Below, in pieces: positions 1 through 6,305 of a stretch of 9,062 nt of DNA. This DNA is from Bordetella parapertussis (lineage in GTDB: Bacteria; Pseudomonadota; Gammaproteobacteria; Burkholderiales; Burkholderiaceae_C), in assembly GCA_945882755.1 (NCBI GenBank), contig CAMCWS010000080.1:1-9062 (forward strand), in the 5' to 3' direction. The first letter of the stretch is position 1, and each line of letters starts with the position of its first letter. A program made the position numbers and the translations under genes. Below the pieces are notes generated by a model. The model saw nothing but the letters and a program-made list of their open reading frames with translations, searched no databases and was not told the origin of the DNA.

Positions 1-2
1 AC

Positions 3-560
3 TATGTGCAAATGGACGACACCAACCTCGCCTACCTCTGCGACGACAAAATGCGCGAAGCTGCCCGTGCCCGTGGCGACGACCCCAACGAGTTGCCCCA
101 CCGCTATGCCGCTTTCATCAACAAAGTAGTGGCGCAAAAACCTGCGGGCATGACCTTGGCCATGCACCTGTGCCGCGGCAACTTCAAGAGCACCCATGCC
201 GCAGCGGGCAACTACGAACCTGTGGCTGAAGCCCTGCTGTCTGAGATGAACATCGACGCCTACTTCTTGGAATACGACGATGACCGCAGCGGCGACTTCC
301 GCCCCTTGCGCTTTCTGGCCAAAGACAAGCTGGTGGTGCTGGGTTTGGTGACCACCAAGTTTGGCGCCATGGAAAGCAAAGACAGCTTGAAGCGCCGAAT
401 TGACGAAGCCGCCAAATATGCGCCCCTCTCGCAGTTGGCGCTGTCACCCCAGTGCGGTTTTTCCAGCACGGTGCACGGCAACAACATTGCTGTGGAAGAC
501 CAGCGCAACAAACTGCGCTTGGTGGTGGAAACCGCGCAAGAGGTGTGGGGTAGCAATTAA
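3..560 (+). CDS. Methionine synthase II (cobalamin-independent, MetE-type) family protein, C-terminal part
   Basis: The gene is cut by the left window edge: the frame is open from base 3 and only the C-terminal 185 residues or so are visible. Family members transfer a methyl group to a thiol, classically from methyltetrahydrofolate to homocysteine, using a catalytic zinc in the cytoplasm. The zinc site is intact: His and Cys in MHLCRGN (codons at 165 and 171), Glu in FLEYDDD (codon at 270) and Cys in SPQCGF (codon at 453), matching the His-x-Cys...Glu...Cys pattern of MetE. The preceding QMDDTNL resembles the strand that follows the first half of this barrel. The protein ends EVWGSN and a stop. 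It could be a short single-barrel COG0620 protein rather than full two-barrel MetE; the missing N-terminus would decide, so no symbol is given. No convincing terminator follows in the 38 bases before the convergent gene. Confidence 0.88.
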   Translation, partial: YVQMDDTNLAYLCDDKMREAARARGDDPNELPHRYAAFINKVVAQKPAGMTLAMHLCRGNFKSTHAAAGNYEPVAEALLSEMNIDAYFLEYDDDRSGDFRPLRFLAKDKLVVLGLVTTKFGAMESKDSLKRRIDEAAKYAPLSQLALSPQCGFSSTVHGNNIAVEDQRNKLRLVVETAQEVWGSN

Positions 561-598
561 AAATTAAACTAGAAAAGACTTGAGATGACACTAGCGAA

Positions 599-787
599 TC
601 AGCGGACATCCAGTGGGTTGGGTAAAAGTTTCTTACCGAACTCTGGGTTTGGACGTAACTTGTCAGCGCCTGGGTTGTTCGCCCTCAAACTACCTTTAAA
701 GAACCATGATTTCAGTGAATAGGTTTGGGTAGCAAACATAATGAACAGCAGCACAAACAAGATCAGCAGCAAAGTGGAAGGGTTCAT
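599..787 (-). CDS. Small single-span membrane protein of unknown function (62 aa)
   Basis: I do not recognise this protein. The ATG at 787 is chosen because a GGAG lies six bases upstream (794-797); an in-frame TTG at 799 would add four residues but would put that Shine-Dalgarno inside the gene. Residues 5-20 are an uninterrupted hydrophobic stretch (TLLLILFVLLFIMFAT), either a membrane anchor or an uncleaved signal. The tail is polar, basic and rich in Pro, Asn and Gly, with PNP twice (residues 46-48 and 56-58). A membrane-anchored peptide with a short soluble tail is the simplest reading; the side the tail faces cannot be told. It converges on the methionine synthase-like gene with 38 bases between the stops. 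A plausible promoter and an inverted repeat upstream support it being a real gene. Confidence 0.6.
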   Translation of the reverse strand: MNPSTLLLILFVLLFIMFATQTYSLKSWFFKGSLRANNPGADKLRPNPEFGKKLLPNPLDVR

Positions 788-813
788 CTTTTTCTCCAAA
801 AGTTAAAAGCGGG

Positions 814-833
814 AAACTGAAAAATTTCAGTTT
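814..833. repeat. Perfect 9+9 bp inverted repeat at the predicted transcription start
   Basis: AAACTGAAA (814-822) and TTTCAGTTT (825-833) are exact reverse complements separated by two bases. The repeat sits immediately downstream of the predicted -10 box of the small membrane protein gene, where an operator or a 5'-end hairpin would lie. It is AT-rich and 26 bases upstream of the start codon, so it is not a terminator for that gene. Confidence 0.6.
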
Positions 834-866
834 TGCAATTATGCTGATCTGTTCCTGTTTTGCAAT
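830..866. repeat. 10-bp direct repeat GTTTTGCAAT, two copies 27 bp apart
   Basis: GTTTTGCAAT occurs at 830-839 and again at 857-866, one copy overlapping the putative -35 region and the other the -10/start region of the small membrane protein gene. The second copy extends into TTGCAATGCAA (860-870), a 5+1+5 palindrome. The arrangement suggests regulator binding sites, but the repeat is short and the AT-rich context raises the chance of coincidence. Confidence 0.35.
838..865 (-). promoter_or_regulatory. Putative sigma-70 promoter of the 62-aa membrane protein gene
   Basis: Reading the minus strand, TTGCAA (860-865) serves as a -35 box and CATAAT (838-843) as a -10 box, with a 16-base spacer. 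The expected start of transcription is near 830-832, about 45 bases before the ATG. The assignment is by eye; each hexamer differs from consensus by one or two bases. Confidence 0.45.
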
Positions 867-996
867 GCAAGGCTGCGCGAGATGTTACAAAATGAAAAGA
901 TGACCACCCAAAGAGTTAGTGAATTTGTCGTTTTCCTGATTGGCAGGCTTTCAACAAAGCCATTGGCTGCAGAGCGCCAAGGGCAGGTTGAGTGGC

Positions 997-1018
997 GGCT
1001 GACGCGAGTCAGTCAGCC
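997..1018 (-). terminator. Weak hairpin at the end of the VapC gene
   Basis: GGCTGAC (997-1003) pairs with GTCAGCC (1012-1018) around an 8-base loop that contains the vapC stop codon (1009-1011). No T-run follows on the minus strand, so it is at best a weak or factor-assisted terminator, or simply a 3'-end stabilising stem. Confidence 0.25.
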
Positions 1019-1422
1019 CATGGATTGATGACATCCAACCCTAGGCCTTCAAAGTCCTTGGCATTTCGGGTGACCATGTGCAAACCGTGAACCAAGGCCG
1101 TGGCAGCGAGCAAACTGTCAATGGCAGGCAAGGGTCTTCCAGCCGCAGCTACCATCTGTCCCCAACGGTCTGCCACCTGTTCATTGATGCTCAACACGCG
1201 GCCTAAGAAAAACAGGGACAGTTCGTTTTGCAACCAATCGTAAAGCGCCAATTTCCGAGCTTTATCTTGCACACCGTCAATGCCTTTGCGCAACTCCCCC
1301 AGCGTGAGCACACTTAAATAAAGTGAGGAAGCAGGTCGTTGGGCAAACCATGCAGACACCCCGGGATGGGGTTGTTTGCACCGAAACTCGGACAGCACAT
1401 TGGTGTCGAGCAAATAGCTCAT
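1009..1422 (-). CDS. vapC: VapC/FitB-type PIN-domain toxin ribonuclease
   Basis: This 137-residue protein is a complete PIN-domain toxin, predicted to be a magnesium-dependent endoribonuclease that blocks translation when released from its antitoxin. The acidic metal-binding residues are all present: Asp6 in LLDTNVLSE, Glu43 in LTLGELRKG, Asp102 in PAIDSLLAATA, and the Asn120/Asp123 region in VTRNAKDF. The LYLSVLTLGELRKGI, GRPLPAIDSLLAATA and C-terminal NPW stretches are typical of the FitB-like branch of VapC. The length is usual for the family. Its ATG lies within the antitoxin stop (ATGA overlap, 1419-1422), so the two are translationally coupled with antitoxin first. No frameshift or missing catalytic residue is seen, so it should be active unless neutralised. 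Confidence 0.93.
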   Translation of the reverse strand: MSYLLDTNVLSEFRCKQPHPGVSAWFAQRPASSLYLSVLTLGELRKGIDGVQDKARKLALYDWLQNELSLFFLGRVLSINEQVADRWGQMVAAAGRPLPAIDSLLAATALVHGLHMVTRNAKDFEGLGLDVINPWAD

Positions 1423-1670
1423 AAAGAAAGATCGCGGGTGAGGCTTGGGTCACGCTCGAATGTCACATCATCAGCACCAAACAAAGGAGATCGGCGCATG
1501 AGATCTTCCAAGCCTTGCTCATTGCAAGTCAGGCGACTGTACATGGCCTGAGAGACAACCACAGCCACCGACTGTCCATGGTGGGTGATGTACTGAGGTC
1601 CATCACTTTCGGCGCATTTCACAACCTCGGACAACCGAGCCTTGGCTTCTTGCATTTGCCATGCTTTCAT
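1419..1670 (-). CDS. vapB: Phd/YefM-family (VapB-type) antitoxin
   Basis: This is the cognate antitoxin of the PIN toxin that follows it, 83 residues from the ATG at 1670. That start is chosen because an AAGGGG (1677-1682) lies six bases upstream and because MKAWQMQEAKARLSEVV is the canonical Phd/YefM N-terminus. Residues 1-47 form the DNA-binding Phd fold, including GPQYITHHGQSVAVVVS (24-40). The remaining acidic and variable tail (48-83) is where such antitoxins bind and block the toxin. The protein is expected to bind the toxin's active site and, with it, repress its own promoter. A longer reading would start at an upstream ATG at 1712, but this would run over the promoter -10 region and the palindrome and is rejected. 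The final codons overlap the toxin start by four bases. Confidence 0.9.
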   Translation of the reverse strand: MKAWQMQEAKARLSEVVKCAESDGPQYITHHGQSVAVVVSQAMYSRLTCNEQGLEDLMRRSPLFGADDVTFERDPSLTRDLSL

Positions 1671-1676
1671 TGGACG

Positions 1677-1682
1677 CCCCTT
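1677..1682 (-). promoter_or_regulatory. Ribosome binding site fixing the antitoxin start
   Basis: AAGGGG on the minus strand, six bases upstream of the ATG at 1670, supports the 83-residue antitoxin over the longer reading. Confidence 0.65.
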
Positions 1683-1687
1683 ATTCA

Positions 1688-1711
1688 GACCAGACTGGTC
1701 AGAATATAGCA
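1688..1711 (-). promoter_or_regulatory. vapBC promoter (extended -10) with 13-bp palindromic operator
   Basis: On the minus strand TGCTATATT gives an extended -10 (TG at 1710-1711, TATATT at 1703-1708). No good -35 is seen at normal spacing, which extended -10 promoters tolerate. Two bases further on lies GACCAGtCTGGTC (1688-1700), a perfect 6+1+6 palindrome at the predicted transcription start and just upstream of the ribosome binding site. Location and symmetry fit the autoregulatory operator of Phd/VapB-type toxin-antitoxin operons. The whole unit fits in the 63 bases between the antitoxin start and the amidohydrolase stop. Confidence 0.6.
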
Positions 1712-1733
1712 TGGCAAGCGCAACAACGCTATC

Positions 1734-2597
1734 TCACGCCAAGCCGAGCAACCTCACCGCGTTGTCCTTCAAGATGCCAGGCATCACCTCGGGCTTGAAG
1801 CCCGCCACCTCGAAGTCCTTCATCCAACGCTCGGGGGTGATCAGGGGGTAGTCGCTGCCAAACAGCACACGGTCTTTGAGCAAGGTGTTGGCATACTGCA
1901 CGAGGCTCTTAGGGAAGTATTTCGGGCTCCAACCAGACAGGTCCATCCAGACATTGGGCTTGTGCATGGCCACCGACAGCGCCTCGTCTTGCCAAGGAAA
2001 GCTGGGATGCGCCATCACGATTTGCATGTCGCCCCAGTCGGCCGCCACCTCGTCCAAGTGCATGGGGTTGCTGTAGGCCAATTTCAGGCCGCCGCCGCAG
2101 CGCATACCCGAGCCAATGCCGCTGTGCCCCGTGTGAAAAATCGCGGGTAATTTGTGTTCGTTGATCACCTCGTAGATGGGCCAAGCCATCTTGTCGTAAG
2201 GGTGGTAACCCTGCACCGTGGGGTGGAACTTGAAGCCACGCACACCCTCCTCTTTGATGAGCCGTTCGGCCTCGCGAGCACCCATCTTGCCCTTGTGCGG
2301 GTCGATGCTGGCAAAAGCGATCATCATGTCGCTGTTGTCCCGGGCGGCTTTGGCGATTTCTTCGTTGGGAATGCGGCGCCGCCCCATGTGCGACTCGGCG
2401 TCCACGGTGAACATGACCAAGCCAATCTTGCGCTCGCGGTAATACGCCACGGTTTCTTCGATGGTGGGGCGACGGTCTGAGCCAAAGTATTTGTCGGCGG
2501 CGCGGTCGTACTCTTCGCCATAGTTGTCAAATGGGTTCCAGCAACTCACCTCGGCGTGGGTGTGGATGTCAATGGCAATCAGGTGTTCGTGGTTCAT
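1734..2597 (-). CDS. Amidohydrolase-2 family metal-dependent hydrolase, CouO-like candidate
   Basis: This 287-residue TIM-barrel protein has the metal-ligand pattern of the amidohydrolase superfamily (ACMSD/resorcylate decarboxylase branch): His12-x-His14 in DIHTHAE, Lys123 in RGFKFHP, His155 in IFHTG, His197 in MAHPSFPW and Asp249 in LFGSDYP. The family covers hydrolases, decarboxylases and hydratases acting on aromatic and ketoacid compounds. Its place beside a crotonase and a feruloyl-CoA-synthase-like ligase suggests a 4-hydroxyphenyl-beta-ketoacyl-CoA hydrolase, the role reported for CouO of Rhodococcus, whose Asp257 metal ligand plausibly corresponds to Asp249. That role is inferred from context and general resemblance, not from an alignment. 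Alternatives are a LigJ-like hydratase or a decarboxylase. It is divergent from the crotonase with 48 bases between starts; AAGGA on the minus strand lies about 12 bases before the ATG, a longer spacing than usual. No signal peptide is seen, so it is cytoplasmic. Confidence 0.85.
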   Translation of the reverse strand: MNHEHLIAIDIHTHAEVSCWNPFDNYGEEYDRAADKYFGSDRRPTIEETVAYYRERKIGLVMFTVDAESHMGRRRIPNEEIAKAARDNSDMMIAFASIDPHKGKMGAREAERLIKEEGVRGFKFHPTVQGYHPYDKMAWPIYEVINEHKLPAIFHTGHSGIGSGMRCGGGLKLAYSNPMHLDEVAADWGDMQIVMAHPSFPWQDEALSVAMHKPNVWMDLSGWSPKYFPKSLVQYANTLLKDRVLFGSDYPLITPERWMKDFEVAGFKPEVMPGILKDNAVRLLGLA

Positions 2598-2645
2598 GGT
2601 CGAATAAGATCCTTCGCATCAACTATAACGACCCGAGACAAGTCC
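2598..2645. promoter_or_regulatory. Divergent promoter region between amidohydrolase and crotonase genes
   Basis: The 48 bases between the two divergent start codons must carry both promoters or overlap them. TATAAC (2624-2629) is a possible plus-strand -10, and the overlapping minus-strand TATAGT (2622-2627) a possible -10 in the other direction. No good -35 box is seen for either, which would suit an activator-dependent pair. No clear operator palindrome is visible. Confidence 0.3.
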
Positions 2646-3416
2646 ATGACCTCCGATCTTCACCTAGAGATGCTTGACGATGTGGCCGTGGTGCGCATCA
2701 CCCGCGCTGCCAAACGTAACGCCTTGAACGATGAACTCATCTTGGCCCTTCGCCACACCTTCGACAACTTGCCTGCCCACACCAAAGCTGCGGTGCTTTG
2801 CGGCAGTGGCGAGCACTTTTGTGCAGGACTTGACCTAAGCGAACTGCAAACCCGCGACGCGGGTGAAGGCATGCAGCATTCCAGGATGTGGCACAGCGCC
2901 TTTGAGCGCATCCAGTTTGGTGCAGTGCCCGTGGTGGCCGCCTTGCAAGGTGCGGTGGTGGGCGGTGGCCTGGAGTTGGCTGCGTCCTGCCACATTCGAG
3001 TGGCGGACGACACCACCTTTTATGCCCTGCCAGAAGGAACACGCGGTATTTTTGTGGGTGGTGGTGGTGCGGTGCGCATACCCAAGCTGATAGGCGTGGC
3101 CCGCATGACCGACATGATGATGACGGGACGGGTCTACAACGCGGTGGACGGCGAGCGCATTGGTTTTGCGCAATACCTGGTGGCCGCTGGCACCGCTTTT
3201 GACAAAGCGCTGGAATTGGCCAAGCGTATCGCCACCAACGCCCCGCTCACCAATTACGCCTTAATGCACGCCCTGCCCCGCATCGCCGAACAACCTGCCG
3301 ACCACGGCTTAGTCACCGAATCGCTGATGTCCTCCATCACCCAAGCCGCACCCGAGGCCAAAGCCCGTGTCGAGGCTTTTTTGCAAGGTCGTGCTGCCAA
3401 GGTCGAAAAGAAATGA
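2646..3416 (+). CDS. Enoyl-CoA hydratase/isomerase (crotonase) family protein
   Basis: This 256-residue crotonase probably hydrates the double bond of an aromatic enoyl-CoA such as feruloyl- or coumaroyl-CoA made by the ligase encoded next. The oxyanion-hole segment is HFCAGLDL (57-64), followed by the second glycine-rich segment QGAVVGGGLELAASC (101-115). Both catalytic glutamates of hydratases are present, Glu110 in GGGLELA and Glu130 in ALPEGTRGI. From family knowledge, feruloyl-CoA hydratase-lyases keep only the second and have a serine at the first position, so this enzyme looks more like a plain hydratase. The turn after Glu130 is an unusual glycine run (VGGGGAV, 137-143). The ATG at 2646 matches the usual family N-terminus; an in-frame start at 2556 would run into the divergent gene. 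The Shine-Dalgarno is weak. It overlaps the ligase start by four bases (ATGA, 3413-3416). Confidence 0.9.
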   Translation: MTSDLHLEMLDDVAVVRITRAAKRNALNDELILALRHTFDNLPAHTKAAVLCGSGEHFCAGLDLSELQTRDAGEGMQHSRMWHSAFERIQFGAVPVVAALQGAVVGGGLELAASCHIRVADDTTFYALPEGTRGIFVGGGGAVRIPKLIGVARMTDMMMTGRVYNAVDGERIGFAQYLVAAGTAFDKALELAKRIATNAPLTNYALMHALPRIAEQPADHGLVTESLMSSITQAAPEAKARVEAFLQGRAAKVEKK

Positions 3417-5272
3417 CGATGTCAGCGCCAAAGTACCGCGCCATGCGTTATGGCATCACCAGCGTACAGGTCGATACCCATGACAACGGTATTCAGCACG
3501 TGCTTGCCGATGTGCCATTGGAGCCATACCCCCAGCGCATGACAGACAAACTCTTGCATTGGGCAAACGAAACCCCAGACCGCACCTACGTCGCCAGACG
3601 CCAGCGACTGAGCGATGGCCGCACGGGTGATTGGCAACACCTCTCCTACGTTCAAGCGCTCACATACGCCAGACGCATAGGCCAAGCGCTGATCAACCGC
3701 GGTTTGAGTACAGACAAACCGGTGCTCATCCTGAGTGAAAACAGCCTCGAACACGCGATGATGGCGTTGGGATGCATGATGGTGGGTGTCGCTTACTGCC
3801 CCGTTTCTCCAGCCTATTCCACTGTCAGCAAAGATTTTGAAAAATTGAAACACATCATGCGCACACTGACGCCTGGCATGGTGATGGCGGTAGACGCCGA
3901 CCGCTATGGCGCGGCCATCGCCGCATGTGTGCCCGATGACGTGGAAGTTGTGTTGGTCAACGGCAGTGTGGCGGGCAGAGACCACACACGCTTTGCCGAT
4001 GTGTTGAACACGCCTGAAACAGCTGCGGTTGAAGCGGCCATGCAAGCCACGGGACCCCACACCATCGTCAAGTTTTTGTTCACCTCGGGCTCAACCAATA
4101 TGCCCAAGGGCGTGATCAACACCCATGGCATGTGGTGCGCCAATCAGCAGCAAATGCTGCAGTCCATGCCCGTGTTGGGCGAAGCGCCCCCCGTGTTGGT
4201 GGACTGGCTGCCTTGGAACCACACTTTTGGTGGCAACCACAATATGGGCCTCACGCTGTACCACGGTGGCTCGCTTTATATCGACGATGGAAAACCCGTC
4301 CCAGCCCTGATGGGTGAAACTTTGCGCAACCTGCGCGAAATCGCACCCACGGTGTATTTCAATGTACCCACAGGTTTGGAAGCCATCGCTAACGCCATGC
4401 ACACCGACGATGTGCTGCGCCGCAACCTGCTCAGCAAGGTACGCATGTTTTTTTATTCCGGCGCAGCATTGGCCCAACCGATTTGGGATAGCTTGCATAG
4501 CTCGCAAGAGCGTGAGGTAGGCGAGCGCATCGTCATGGGCACAGGCCTTGGCATGACCGAGACGGGGCCTTTTGGCATCTTTGTGCCGCGTCCCGAGGTG
4601 GAATCGGGCGACTTGGGTCTCCCCGCTGCTGGCTTGCAATTGAAGCTCGCTCCCATGGGCGACAAAGTGGAGGTGCGTTACAAAGGTCCCAATGTGACGC
4701 CAGGCTATTGGCGAGCCGCTGAAGCCAACGCTGATGCGTTTGATGAAGAAGGTTTCTTGAAAAGCGGCGATGCGGTGGTGTGGCGCGATCCAGCGCAACC
4801 CCATTTGGGTTTGCGCTTTGACGGACGTATCGCTGAGGACTTTAAGTTGTCCACTGGCACCTTTGTCAGCGTGGGTCCCTTGCGCGGCAAGATCATCGCC
4901 GCAGGTGCGCCTTATGTGCAAGACGTGGTCATCACCGGCTTGAACATGAAAGAGGTGGGCGCCATGCTGTTCACGACCCCTAAAGTTCGGCAGTTAGCCG
5001 GGTTAGACGCTGAAGCGCCTTTGGCAGAGGTGCTGGCCCACCCCTCGGTGTTGGCGCATTTTCAGCAGGTGCTCAACCAACTGGCCGCGAATGCCACCGG
5101 CAGCGCCAACCGCGTAGCCCGCCTTGTGCTGCTGTCCGAACCGCCCTCCATCGACAAGGGCGAGGTCACTGACAAGGGCTCCATCAACCAACGCGCAGTG
5201 CTGAAACACCGCGATGCTTTGGTCCATGCGTTTCACAACAACCTCACGCAAAACACTTTGTTGCCTCAATAA
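3413..5272 (+). CDS. Feruloyl-CoA synthase-like AMP-forming acid:CoA ligase
   Basis: This 619-residue member of the adenylate-forming (ANL) superfamily is predicted to activate a hydroxycinnamate-type acid with ATP and CoA in the cytoplasm. Visible motifs in order are the phosphate-binding loop TSGSTNMPKG (224-233), the tract DWLPWNHTFGGNHN, the motif TGLGMTETGPF (377-387), DGRIAEDFKLSTGT (470-483) and the C-terminal catalytic-lysine segment EVTDKGSINQRA with Lys588. The EDFKLSTGTFVSVGPLR and DKGSINQRA stretches and the N-terminal YCPVSPAYS are what I associate with long-form feruloyl-CoA synthases rather than acetyl-CoA synthetases. One departure is Asn229 where the loop more often has Gly. 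The start at 3413 overlaps the crotonase stop (ATGA); a second in-frame ATG at 3419 is possible. The true acid is not shown by sequence; other aryl-propenoic acids are possible. Confidence 0.88.
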   Translation: MTMSAPKYRAMRYGITSVQVDTHDNGIQHVLADVPLEPYPQRMTDKLLHWANETPDRTYVARRQRLSDGRTGDWQHLSYVQALTYARRIGQALINRGLSTDKPVLILSENSLEHAMMALGCMMVGVAYCPVSPAYSTVSKDFEKLKHIMRTLTPGMVMAVDADRYGAAIAACVPDDVEVVLVNGSVAGRDHTRFADVLNTPETAAVEAAMQATGPHTIVKFLFTSGSTNMPKGVINTHGMWCANQQQMLQSMPVLGEAPPVLVDWLPWNHTFGGNHNMGLTLYHGGSLYIDDGKPVPALMGETLRNLREIAPTVYFNVPTGLEAIANAMHTDDVLRRNLLSKVRMFFYSGAALAQPIWDSLHSSQEREVGERIVMGTGLGMTETGPFGIFVPRPEVESGDLGLPAAGLQLKLAPMGDKVEVRYKGPNVTPGYWRAAEANADAFDEEGFLKSGDAVVWRDPAQPHLGLRFDGRIAEDFKLSTGTFVSVGPLRGKIIAAGAPYVQDVVITGLNMKEVGAMLFTTPKVRQLAGLDAEAPLAEVLAHPSVLAHFQQVLNQLAANATGSANRVARLVLLSEPPSIDKGEVTDKGSINQRAVLKHRDALVHAFHNNLTQNTLLPQ

Positions 5273-5287
5273 GAAAAGACCCCCACG

Positions 5288-6301
5288 ATGAACTACCCCA
5301 CATTGAACCGCCGCCTCGCCCTGCAAAGCCTTGGCTTGCCATTGGCCTCCTCCATGCTGAGCCCTTTAGCGGCCTTGGCGCAAAACACCCTGCCTGTCGA
5401 GCAGGTGAAAATTGTCTGCGGCTTCCCCGTAGGCGGCACAGCCGACACCATCAGCCGACGGGTAGGCGACAAATTGGCTGGATCGGCCTACTCACGCAAT
5501 GCGGCGATGGTGGAAAACAAAACCGGCGCGGGTGGGCGCATTGCCATCGAGGCGGTAAAAAACGCCAACCCTGACGGCAGTACCTTGTTACTCAGCGCTT
5601 ATTCCATGCTGCTGATCTACCCGCATATTTACCGCAGCCTCAGCTACGACCCTTTCAAAGACTTTGCCCCTGTATCAATCGCCTCTGTTTTGTCACACGG
5701 CTTAGCGGTGGGGCCCATGGTGCCTGCCAACGTGAAAAACGTGAAAGATTTTTTGGCTTGGTGCAAAGCCAATCCTGATCGTGCCAATTACGGTTCTCCC
5801 GCCGCCGGTTCTACGCCACACTTTTTGGGTGCCTTGCTCACTTTAGAAAGTGGCGTAGCCATGCAGCACGTGGCTTACCGTGGCTCTGTGCCAGGGGTGA
5901 CTGATGTGATTGCGGGTCAAATTCCTGCCATGTTCACGCCTCACGGCGACTTTTTGGCTAACCACCGCGCAGGGAAATTGCGTATCTTGGCCACTTCGGG
6001 CAAAAAGCGATCGGTGTTTGTGCCCGACATTCCCACGTTTGCTGAACAAGGGTTTGCTGACCTCACCGTCGAAGAATGGTTTGGTTTTTTCGCACCTGCC
6101 AAAACCCCTGCCAACGCTATCGCAACAGCCAACACGGCCATCAACAACGCCTTGAAGGACAAAGGCATTATTGACAGTTTGGCCCTACAAGGCCTGTCCC
6201 CCTTGGGCAGCAGCCCTGAAGAGATGGCCAAGGAGATGCGCCGCCTTTACGAACTATGGGGACCCATCGTCAAGCGCATCGGCTTTACGGCCGAGTCTTG
6301 A
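5288..6301 (+). CDS. Bug-family (TctC-type) periplasmic substrate-binding protein
   Basis: This 337-residue protein belongs to the Bug receptors of tripartite tricarboxylate transporter systems, which bind small carboxylates in the periplasm and are greatly expanded in Burkholderiales. The N-terminus is a signal peptide with twin arginines (NRRLALQSLG, Arg8-Arg9), a hydrophobic core and a likely signal peptidase site after ALA at residue 31; the RR pair makes Tat export possible but not certain. Family marks include VKIVCGFPVGGTADTISR, ENKTGAGGRIAIEAV with a following NPDGSTLL, YDPFKDFAPVS, YGSPAAGSTPHF and PDIPTFAEQG. It starts 15 bases after the ligase stop with no clear Shine-Dalgarno, so it is probably co-transcribed and may depend on coupling. 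No TctA/TctB membrane subunits are in the window, so it is an orphan receptor locally. An aromatic acid ligand is inferred from context only. Confidence 0.93.
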   Translation: MNYPTLNRRLALQSLGLPLASSMLSPLAALAQNTLPVEQVKIVCGFPVGGTADTISRRVGDKLAGSAYSRNAAMVENKTGAGGRIAIEAVKNANPDGSTLLLSAYSMLLIYPHIYRSLSYDPFKDFAPVSIASVLSHGLAVGPMVPANVKNVKDFLAWCKANPDRANYGSPAAGSTPHFLGALLTLESGVAMQHVAYRGSVPGVTDVIAGQIPAMFTPHGDFLANHRAGKLRILATSGKKRSVFVPDIPTFAEQGFADLTVEEWFGFFAPAKTPANAIATANTAINNALKDKGIIDSLALQGLSPLGSSPEEMAKEMRRLYELWGPIVKRIGFTAES

Positions 6302-6305
6302 TCCC

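Noticed and set aside
561..598. Bidirectional terminator between the methionine synthase-like gene and the small peptide gene
   Set aside because: The 38 bases are A-rich, but no stable stem with a following T-run could be formed.
184..609. Open frame of 141 codons antisense to the methionine synthase-like gene
   Set aside because: The opposite strand encodes an intact zinc site; the antisense translation is Cys/Pro/Arg-rich and looks like nothing known.
4091..4921. Long open frame (276 codons) antisense to the CoA ligase, with another of 212 codons at 3422-4060
   Set aside because: Both lie wholly inside a well-supported ligase gene, have low-complexity His/Gln/Ala-rich translations with no recognisable motifs, and are the usual by-product of GC-rich codon use.
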